Origin: Thermoplasmata archaeon
GTDB taxonomy: Archaea > Thermoplasmatota > Thermoplasmata > Lutacidiplasmatales > UBA184
DNA: 7,659 nt
Assembly: GCA_021792485.1 (NCBI GenBank)
Contig: JAJYUO010000057.1
Coordinates: forward strand, 1-7,659
Direction: 5' to 3'
Within the stretch, counting starts at the first letter, position 1. The number at the start of each line of letters is the position of its first letter. The position numbers were made by a program, and so were the translations under genes. Shown piece after piece: positions 1 through 4,725 of the stretch. The notes below the pieces were generated by a model. It was not told the DNA's origin, made no database searches, and worked only from the letters and a program-made list of their open reading frames with translations.

Positions 1-1161
1 GTCCTTCGTGAATTCGTCTAGGATCATCCGATCGATCCGTCGAATATCCTCCGCTTCCCCGCTCAGCGCGACCCAGCGGAACGGCCCGCTGCCCCGCGCG
101 AACAGCGGACGAATGTAGCGCGGCACGTATCCGGCGATGTCGAAGGCTCGCTCGACGCCCGCCTCCCGGGCCTGGGTCCTAAAGTTGTTTCCGTAGTCGA
201 ACGCCTTCGCGCCCAGGGCCTGGAGTGCGAGGATCGCCTGGGCCTCAATCGCGATGGAAGCACGCACGTCCCTAAGGTATCCCTGCCGATCCTGTTCGCG
301 CCGTCGCGCCGCGGACTCGACGGACTCTCCCTTTGGGATGTATCCGTAGACGAGATCATGGGCGGCGGTCTGGTCGCTGACGATGTCGGGCCAGACCCCT
401 CGGCGGACCAGTTCCGGATAGACGTCGGCCGCGTTCGCGCAGAGTCCCACGCTCTGCGCGGCTCGAGACTCGGTGGCGGCGCGGATCCACCGAAGGGCCG
501 TATCGAGATCCGGCGCTTCCCGCTCCAGATACCCCAGCTTGAGCCGGCGCGCAAGGGCGCGCGGGTCGACGTCGACGACCAAGGCGGCGCCGCCCAACAT
601 CGTCACCGCGAGCGGCTGGGCGCCTCCCATTTCGCCGAGACCCGAACTCAAGAACCAGCGACCGACGAGGTCCGGTGCGCCGAACTCGATGCGTGCGAGA
701 GACGCCAGGGTCTCGTAGGTTCCCTGAAGGATCCCTTGCGTCCCGATGTAAATCCAGCTGCCGGCCGTCATCTGGCCATACATCGTCAAACCCCGTGCTT
801 CGAGGTCCCAGAACACGTCGTCGGTCGCCCAATGCGGAACGATCATTGCGTTCGAGATCAGAACCCGCGGAGCGTCCGGATGGGTGGGGAACACTCCAAC
901 CGCCTTACCGGACTGGATCAGGAGGGTCTCGTCGGAGGCGAGGGATCGAAGCGCTTCCACGATGTGATCGTAGGCGACCCAGTCGCGGGCCGCCTTGCCG
1001 CGGCCCCCGTAGACGATCAGCCGGTCCGGGTCGCGAGCGACCTCCGGGTCGAGGTTATTCATCAGCAGCCGGAGCGCGGCCTCCTGGGGCCATCCCCGGC
1101 AGGAGAGTCCTGTTCCGCGGGGTGCGCGGACCGTACGGGCTCCGCTGGGACGCTCGGCCAT
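1..1161 (-). CDS. hutU: Urocanate hydratase (urocanase), 3'-truncated by the window edge
   Basis: Urocanase converts urocanate to imidazolone propionate in cytosolic histidine degradation, using tightly bound NAD+ as an electrophile. The 387 visible codons match the N-terminal two thirds of the family (usual length about 550). Landmarks fall where family numbering puts them: YGGRGKAARDW (51-61), YGQMTAGSWIYIGTQG (128-143), the NAD-binding GLGEMGGAQPLA (174-185), SDQTAAHD (262-269) and FDYGNN (321-326), then YIRPLFARGSGPFRWVALSG. The ATG at 1161 is chosen because it puts GG at 52-53 and Q at 130, as in the Pseudomonas enzyme. The catalytic cysteine (about residue 410, in FQGLPARICW) and the C-terminus lie beyond base 1. 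The residue before MGGAQ is Glu where I expect Gly. No other hut gene is visible. Upstream is a TATA-like hexamer and no Shine-Dalgarno, suggesting a leaderless mRNA. Confidence 0.96.
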   Translation of the reverse strand, partial: MAERPSGARTVRAPRGTGLSCRGWPQEAALRLLMNNLDPEVARDPDRLIVYGGRGKAARDWVAYDHIVEALRSLASDETLLIQSGKAVGVFPTHPDAPRVLISNAMIVPHWATDDVFWDLEARGLTMYGQMTAGSWIYIGTQGILQGTYETLASLARIEFGAPDLVGRWFLSSGLGEMGGAQPLAVTMLGGAALVVDVDPRALARRLKLGYLEREAPDLDTALRWIRAATESRAAQSVGLCANAADVYPELVRRGVWPDIVSDQTAAHDLVYGYIPKGESVESAARRREQDRQGYLRDVRASIAIEAQAILALQALGAKAFDYGNNFRTQAREAGVERAFDIAGYVPRYIRPLFARGSGPFRWVALSGEAEDIRRIDRMILDEFTKD

Positions 1162-1185
1162 GGCGACCTTCGAGGACCGGATTCC

Positions 1186-1191
1186 TTAGAA
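1186..1191 (-). promoter_or_regulatory. Putative TATA-like element of hutU
   Basis: On the minus strand TTCTAA lies in GC-rich surroundings with its centre about 27 bases upstream of the hutU ATG. This is the archaeal TATA-to-start-site distance if transcription begins at the start codon. No Shine-Dalgarno lies between it and the ATG. The call rests on position and local AT content only. Confidence 0.35.
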
Positions 1192-1296
1192 GCTTCTCGG
1201 GCGCCGTCGGTGCCGGCGGCGCGTGGCCGGAATCGGTCGTACGGGGCCGGTGACCGCGTCAGCTTCAAGGTCCGGGGGCCGTGGGGGCGCAACGGC

Positions 1297-1369
1297 GCCG
1301 CCGTAGCTCAGCAGGTAGAGCGGCTGATTTGTAATCAGCAGGTCGGGAGTTCGATCCTCTCCGGCGGCT
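1297..1369 (+). tRNA. tRNA-Thr (anticodon TGT)
   Basis: The cloverleaf folds completely by eye. The acceptor stem GCCGCCG (1297-1303) pairs with CGGCGGC (1362-1368). The D arm is GCTC/GAGC (1306-1309, 1318-1321). The anticodon stem GCTGA/TCAGC encloses the loop TTTGTAA, putting anticodon TGT at 1330-1332. The T arm is GGGAG/CTCTC with loop TTCGATC (1350-1356) and one G-U pair. The discriminator is T1369, as commonly seen in archaeal tRNA-Thr, and CCA is not encoded. There is no intron and the variable loop is short (AGGTC). It reads threonine ACA codons and probably others of the box. The 135 bases between hutU and this gene show no convincing TATA element for it. The CinA-like gene starts 50 bases downstream and could share its transcript. 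Confidence 0.97.
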
Positions 1370-1419
1370 TCGCGAACGGGCGAACCTATCTGGGCCCTTG
1401 CAGTCTCACACCGGCTGCC

Positions 1420-2256
1420 ATGACGCACCCCACGGTAGCGATCCTCTCGATCGGCAACGAAATCCTCTTGGGCGACGTCCCGAACTCGAACGCTCAGTGG
1501 CTGTGCCGCGAGCTTACGGCCCGCGGCGCCGAAGTTCGGCACATCGCCGTCGTCCGCGACGTCGAGGACGAGATCGCGGCCGAGTTTGCCCATGCCCTGA
1601 CCTACAACCCGCTCTTGGTCGTCACCACCGGTGGCTTGGGCCCAACGGACGACGATCGCAGCCTCGCCGCCGTAGCTCGGGCTCTCGACCGAGAGCTCCG
1701 GTTCGACCCGGTCGCGGCGTCGATGGTCGAATCGTTCTACACGAGGCTCGGAGACCGAGGGCGGGTCGCGAAGGTCGACCTGACGCCGGCCCGGCGGAAG
1801 ATGGCCCTCCTTCCCGAGGGGGGCCGGGCGCTCGCGAATCGGATCGGCGCGGCGCCCGGGGTCTTGCTCTTCCACGGAGGAACGGAGGTGGTGCTCTTGC
1901 CGGGGGTCCCGGAGGAAATGCAGGACATCGTGCTCGGATCGCTCGCCCCGCATCTCGATTCCCTGTTCGGCCCCGGGAGCTATCGTGAGATCGAACGATT
2001 CGCCGGGGTCTCGGACGAGTCGATCCTAGCGCCGTTGCTTCGCGAGACGTCCGAGCGGCATCCCCAGGTGTACGTGAAGTCGCGCGCCGAACTCTTTGGC
2101 CGGAGCGCTTCGTTCCGAATCACGCTCTCGTGCCGTGCGGGGGACGTTGGAGAGGTCAACCGCCTATTGGCCGGAGCTCAAGACGACCTCGAGCGGACGC
2201 TCGCCCGCCATGGGATCGGACTGGACGCGCGAGCGGACTCGGCCGCCGATCGCTAG
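1420..2256 (+). CDS. CinA N-terminal-domain (MoaB/MogA-like) protein, COG1058
   Basis: This 278-residue protein is the molybdopterin-binding-fold half of CinA without the C-terminal nicotinamide-mononucleotide amidohydrolase domain, the usual archaeal form. Seen directly: an N-terminal strand VAILSIGNEILLGDVPNSNA (6-25), the TTGGLGPTDDD loop (69-79) that binds the ligand phosphate in MoaB/MogA/CinA proteins, and LPGVPEEM (160-167). All are family hallmarks. In full-length CinA this region is linked to ADP-ribose pyrophosphatase activity in pyridine-nucleotide salvage. The substrate of the stand-alone archaeal form is uncertain. The open frame extends back to 358 but only ATG 1420 fits the family N-terminus, since the upstream part runs antisense to hutU and through the tRNA. 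No Shine-Dalgarno is seen; a weak TATCT lies about 31 bases upstream. The gene ends in TAG, 41 bases from the convergent ZIP stop. Confidence 0.92.
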   Translation: MTHPTVAILSIGNEILLGDVPNSNAQWLCRELTARGAEVRHIAVVRDVEDEIAAEFAHALTYNPLLVVTTGGLGPTDDDRSLAAVARALDRELRFDPVAASMVESFYTRLGDRGRVAKVDLTPARRKMALLPEGGRALANRIGAAPGVLLFHGGTEVVLLPGVPEEMQDIVLGSLAPHLDSLFGPGSYREIERFAGVSDESILAPLLRETSERHPQVYVKSRAELFGRSASFRITLSCRAGDVGEVNRLLAGAQDDLERTLARHGIGLDARADSAADR

Positions 2257-2297
2257 CTCGGGACAGCACCTCGCACGCTCCGAAGCGAGACACTCGG

Positions 2298-3095
2298 TCA
2301 GATCGCATTCACGGCGAACCCGAGTACGAACCCGACGAGAATGCCTGCGTACACCAACCGGTTGCGCGCGAGGGAGGCGGCCCGGGTCTCGAGGGGGCGA
2401 AAGGCTACGCGCAGCATCGGCAGGATCACATAGGTGATCGCCCCGATCGCCAGCGCGTCGAAAACGACGAGCAAAAGGGGGTCGGTCCAGAAGTACCCGA
2501 CGGCGCCCCCGATTAGAGTCGGGGCGCCCCCGACCAGGAAGAGGCCCACCATCAAGGCGACGCTGCGGCGGGCATCGGTGCCGAGAAAGGGAGAAGTGAT
2601 TGGAAACCCCTCGGTGATGTTCTGCAGGAAGAATCCGAGAAAAACGACGGCGACGACCCCCAGCGATCCCGCAGCCCAGTTTCCTCCAAACACCAGCCCT
2701 TCGGTGAGATTCTGGAGTCCGATCCCCAGCGCAATGATGATCGCGGTCGTGCGGGGCCCATTCGTGGCGTCCAAAGTCGCGTCCGCCGCGAGCGGAGATC
2801 CCCGAGGGATGTTGTCGACGAAGTACAGCGATACGAAGGCGACCACGAACGCGATCGCGAAGGCGAGCGAATACCCCAGGTTGGCGACGTAGCTCCCGTT
2901 CGGGTAGAGGATCGTGGCGGCGTCGGAGAACACGTCCACGAGGAGAAAGATCAGGATGCCGATCGCGGCCGCGTTGAGCCCGATCGCCCACCGGCCCTGC
3001 GCCCGCTTGCTGTAGACGATCGGAAGGGAGAGGAAGATCGAAAATCCCATCGCGGCAGTCAGGAGGATGAAGACCCCGAAGTCCGCGACAGCCAT
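2298..3095 (-). CDS. ZIP-family metal transporter (ZupT/GufA-like)
   Basis: This 265-residue membrane protein has about eight hydrophobic segments (near 6-26, 36-54, 72-92, 116-138, 145-170, 177-201, 206-228 and 247-263). ZIP proteins carry Zn2+, Fe2+ or Mn2+ into the cytoplasm. The two family signatures, normally HNxxEG in TM4 and HNxPEG in TM5, are present as LQNLTEG (127-133) and LQNITEG (157-163), so glutamine replaces the metal-ligand histidine in both while Asn, Glu and Gly are kept. TM2 has the family-like GILIFLLVDVFSDA. A soluble loop (93-115) between TM3 and TM4 is short and not histidine-rich. ATG 3095 is favoured by a GGTGA six bases upstream and by the fit of TM1. Its neighbour upstream is bcp, 144 bases away, so it probably has its own promoter, flanked by an inverted repeat. 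Metal specificity cannot be read from the sequence. Confidence 0.88.
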   Translation of the reverse strand: MAVADFGVFILLTAAMGFSIFLSLPIVYSKRAQGRWAIGLNAAAIGILIFLLVDVFSDAATILYPNGSYVANLGYSLAFAIAFVVAFVSLYFVDNIPRGSPLAADATLDATNGPRTTAIIIALGIGLQNLTEGLVFGGNWAAGSLGVVAVVFLGFFLQNITEGFPITSPFLGTDARRSVALMVGLFLVGGAPTLIGGAVGYFWTDPLLLVVFDALAIGAITYVILPMLRVAFRPLETRAASLARNRLVYAGILVGFVLGFAVNAI

Positions 3096-3101
3096 TCCGA
3101 T

Positions 3102-3106
3102 TCACC
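3102..3106 (-). promoter_or_regulatory. Ribosome binding site of the ZIP transporter
   Basis: GGTGA on the minus strand matches the complement of the archaeal 16S 3' end (GAUCACCUCC) and sits six bases before ATG 3095. It supports that start. It also suggests this transcript has a short leader, unlike hutU, rfcL and osmC, where no such site is seen. Confidence 0.45.
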
Positions 3107-3127
3107 GTTCCAGAACCGGCGGAGTTC

Positions 3128-3134
3128 ATAATTT
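3128..3134 (-). promoter_or_regulatory. Putative TATA box of the ZIP transporter
   Basis: AAATTAT on the minus strand, preceded by the purine-rich CCAAG (possible BRE), is the most AT-rich spot between bcp and the transporter. Its centre is about 36 bases from ATG 3095. That predicts a start site near 3104-3106, so a leader of about 9-11 bases, which would begin at or just inside the GGTGA ribosome site. The element abuts the inverted repeat at 3138-3169. Confidence 0.45.
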
Positions 3135-3137
3135 CTT

Positions 3138-3169
3138 GGCGTGAACAGCGCTCGTGAGATGTTCACGCC
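3138..3169 (-). promoter_or_regulatory. Perfect 10-bp inverted repeat, putative operator of the ZIP gene
   Basis: The arms GGCGTGAACA and TGTTCACGCC (3138-3147 and 3160-3169) are exact reverse complements separated by 12 bases. The arm centres are 22 bp apart, two helical turns, so a dimeric regulator could bind both on one DNA face. The promoter-proximal arm ends three bases upstream of the TATA-like box, overlapping the expected BRE. A repressor bound here would block TBP/TFB. A transcription terminator is less likely because no T-run follows on either strand. By location, a metal-responsive regulator such as a DtxR/MntR-type protein is a reasonable inference, but the sequence matches no operator consensus that I know. 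Confidence 0.5.
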
Positions 3170-3239
3170 GTGAATGCGGTCGTGTCGCCGAAAGATGACA
3201 TCGCGTCTTCGGCCCCGGTACGCGCGATGGGGAACGAGG

Positions 3240-3686
3240 TCATCCGGGAGGCGCGGCAAATCGTCGAAGAGCGGCTTGGACATGGGGTCCCGGGCGCATT
3301 CCTTCGACCACGTCGAGGACCTTCCCTTCGGAGTCCAGCAGGAAGGTTACGCGCCGGGCCATGCCCAACATCCCGAGTACGCCGTAGGCCCTCGCAACGG
3401 ATCGATCGGAATCCGAGAGGAGGGGAAACGCCAAGTGGCAGCGATCCGAGAACTCTCGCTGTCGATCGGTCGAGTCCACACTGATCCCGAGGATGGTGAC
3501 CTGCCGGGAGGAGAGGTCGGCCGCGTGGGACTGGAAATCCTGAGCCTCGCGCGTGCAGCCCGGTGTCATGGCTCGGGGGTAAAAGTACACGACGACCGGC
3601 CGGCCCCGGTAGCTCGAGAGGGAGACCGACCGTCCGTTCTGATCCGGAAGAGAGAAATCCGGCGCTACGTCGCCGATCCCGATCAT
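3240..3686 (-). CDS. bcp: PrxQ/Bcp-type thiol peroxiredoxin
   Basis: This 148-residue peroxiredoxin has the thioredoxin-fold layout of the Bcp/PrxQ group: GDVAPDFSLPDQNG (5-18), VVVYFYPRAMTPGCTREAQD with peroxidatic Cys44 in the TPGCT loop, ILGISVDS (65-72), FPLLSD (87-92), RVTFLLDSEGKV and a C-terminal helix. It reduces H2O2 and organic hydroperoxides in the cytosol using thioredoxin-like donors. The resolving cysteine usually five residues after the peroxidatic one (PGCTTEACxF) is Gln49 here. The only other cysteine is Cys83, near the position used as resolving Cys in some bacterial PrxQ proteins. ATG 3686 fits the family N-terminus, and GGAG ends four bases upstream. It lies 20 bases after the aldo/keto-reductase-like gene on the same strand, so the two are probably co-transcribed. 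Confidence 0.93.
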   Translation of the reverse strand: MIGIGDVAPDFSLPDQNGRSVSLSSYRGRPVVVYFYPRAMTPGCTREAQDFQSHAADLSSRQVTILGISVDSTDRQREFSDRCHLAFPLLSDSDRSVARAYGVLGMLGMARRVTFLLDSEGKVLDVVEGMRPGPHVQAALRRFAAPPG

Positions 3687-3706
3687 GTCGCTCCGAATCG
3701 TATCTC

Positions 3707-4633
3707 CTAGTCAAGGCTTGTCCCCGAGGACCCGGCAGCCAATGAGGATCCTCCGCGAGAGCGAGCGATCTCTTCTACCGTGAGCGAGGGTGTATCCTCC
3801 CAGCCGGCCAGCTCATCGAACTTCTCGGGCGTCGGGAGGAAGGCCAGTGCTGCGGCCACGCCCGGCTGGTCCAAGACCCAGCGGATCGCCGCTTGGCCCA
3901 GTGTGCGCTTCCCCCGAATCGACAAGAACCCGAAGCGAAGCACCCGGCCCATCTCTTCGGACAGGGCGTGGATTGGTCGCGGCCCTCCGGGCGCTCGTTG
4001 AAGCGTCGGCCCCGATAGTGCCCCGGCTCCTGCAAGCCGTCCCCCGGCCAAGACGTCTCGGGCGACGAAGGGGACCCCGTCAGGGATCGTTCCGGGCACG
4101 GCGCTCGGTTCGAGGAGCGAGAGCGTACCCGATGCGAACATCGGCAGCTCGGAAGAGGTCGGGAAGCGGGGCCAGCTGGAACGCCGGATTCCCCATCCCT
4201 CGATCGTTCCGTCAGCGACCATCCGTTGAAGCGCCCGGACAGCGGTGCGCAGGATCTCGGTCTCGCCCGGGCGCGCATCCCACTCGATCCAGAGGTTCGG
4301 CGCAGCCCGTCCGCCCACGTGCGAAGAAGGAAGCGTCGACGCGATGCCCGTCCTCCACGCCTCGGCGTCCGAGCGGTCGGAGACGGGATCGGCCAAGTCG
4401 CGGCTCGAGCGCGTGAGGATCAGGTGGGCATCGAGATCGGGGAGCACGCCGCTCACCCAGAGCCTACGCTCCTCAGCGGCGGTTCCGTTCCAGGCGAAGA
4501 GGTTGATTCCCCGATCGTTCGACCGGCGAAGCAAGGCTCGGGCCGAACTTTGGTCCACGAGATCGTTCGGTCTCAGCTCCCAACCCAGGACCGATATCGG
4601 ATCGGGGACACCCGGCCAGCTTCGCACCTTCAT
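3707..4633 (-). CDS. Aldo/keto reductase-fold protein, probably lacking the catalytic tetrad
   Basis: This 308-residue protein keeps the skeleton of an aldo/keto reductase (usual length 310-330): ISVLGWELRP (13-22), ALLRRSNDRGINLFAW (33-48), APNLWIEWD (111-119), GTIEGWGIRRSSW (142-154), VPFVARDVLAGGRL (187-200) and TLGQAAIRWVLDQPGVAAAL (244-263) followed by TPEKFDELAGW. Active members reduce carbonyls with NADPH through Asp, Tyr, Lys and His. By motif alignment those positions are not conserved here: FDTAxxYG becomes FAWNGTA, the Lys strand reads LILTRSS, and the His strand reads LWIEWD. The NADPH-binding Arg near the C-terminus (IPGAR) reads AFLP. It is therefore likely a non-catalytic or altered member. 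ATG 4633 is chosen because family similarity begins just after it; an upstream extension to 4744 would overlap the rfcL start. TCTAAT lies about 30 bases upstream. It is first in a probable operon with bcp. Confidence 0.8.
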   Translation of the reverse strand: MKVRSWPGVPDPISVLGWELRPNDLVDQSSARALLRRSNDRGINLFAWNGTAAEERRLWVSGVLPDLDAHLILTRSSRDLADPVSDRSDAEAWRTGIASTLPSSHVGGRAAPNLWIEWDARPGETEILRTAVRALQRMVADGTIEGWGIRRSSWPRFPTSSELPMFASGTLSLLEPSAVPGTIPDGVPFVARDVLAGGRLAGAGALSGPTLQRAPGGPRPIHALSEEMGRVLRFGFLSIRGKRTLGQAAIRWVLDQPGVAAALAFLPTPEKFDELAGWEDTPSLTVEEIARSRGGSSLAAGSSGTSLD

Positions 4634-4697
4634 ACCCTCTCTTGCGGGAGGGCGACGAGGATTAGAGGACCATCGATCCGGGCGGCGGGCCATCGCG

Positions 4698-4702
4698 TTA
4701 TC
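4698..4702 (+). promoter_or_regulatory. Putative TATA-like element of rfcL
   Basis: TTATC at 4698-4702 within the 92-base divergent gap is centred 26 bases before the GTG start of rfcL. That fits a leaderless transcript; no Shine-Dalgarno is seen before the GTG. The element is weak and the call rests on spacing. Confidence 0.3.
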
Positions 4703-4725
4703 TCGGGTCGGGGATTGCCGATGTC

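Noticed and set aside
358..1419. Extension of the CinA-like frame upstream to 358
   Set aside because: It lies antisense to hutU and crosses the tRNA. Family similarity begins only at ATG 1420, so the extension is a product of high GC.
1666..1678. A 13-base repeat, GCCGCCGTAGCTC, identical to the 5' end of the tRNA-Thr, inside the CinA-like gene
   Set aside because: It is in frame within normal coding sequence with no other tRNA part nearby. A GC-rich chance match is the simplest explanation, not an integration scar.
1186..1953. A 255-codon minus-strand open frame running antisense through the tRNA and the CinA-like gene
   Set aside because: Part of it, RTPDLLITNQPLYLLSYGG, is the well-known spurious translation of the antisense strand of a tRNA gene. 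The rest is antisense to a clear coding region.
2257..2297. A possible small gene or terminator between the CinA-like and ZIP stop codons
   Set aside because: Only 41 bases lie between the stops, with no hairpin, no T-run and no open frame of note.
3138..3169. Reading the inverted repeat as a Rho-independent terminator for bcp
   Set aside because: There is no T-run after the stem on either strand, the loop is 12 bases, and hairpin termination is not the usual archaeal mechanism.
3170..3484. A 104-codon plus-strand frame starting with GTG right after the inverted repeat
   Set aside because: Most of it is antisense to bcp, whose motifs are unmistakable. It has no recognisable family and no ribosome site.
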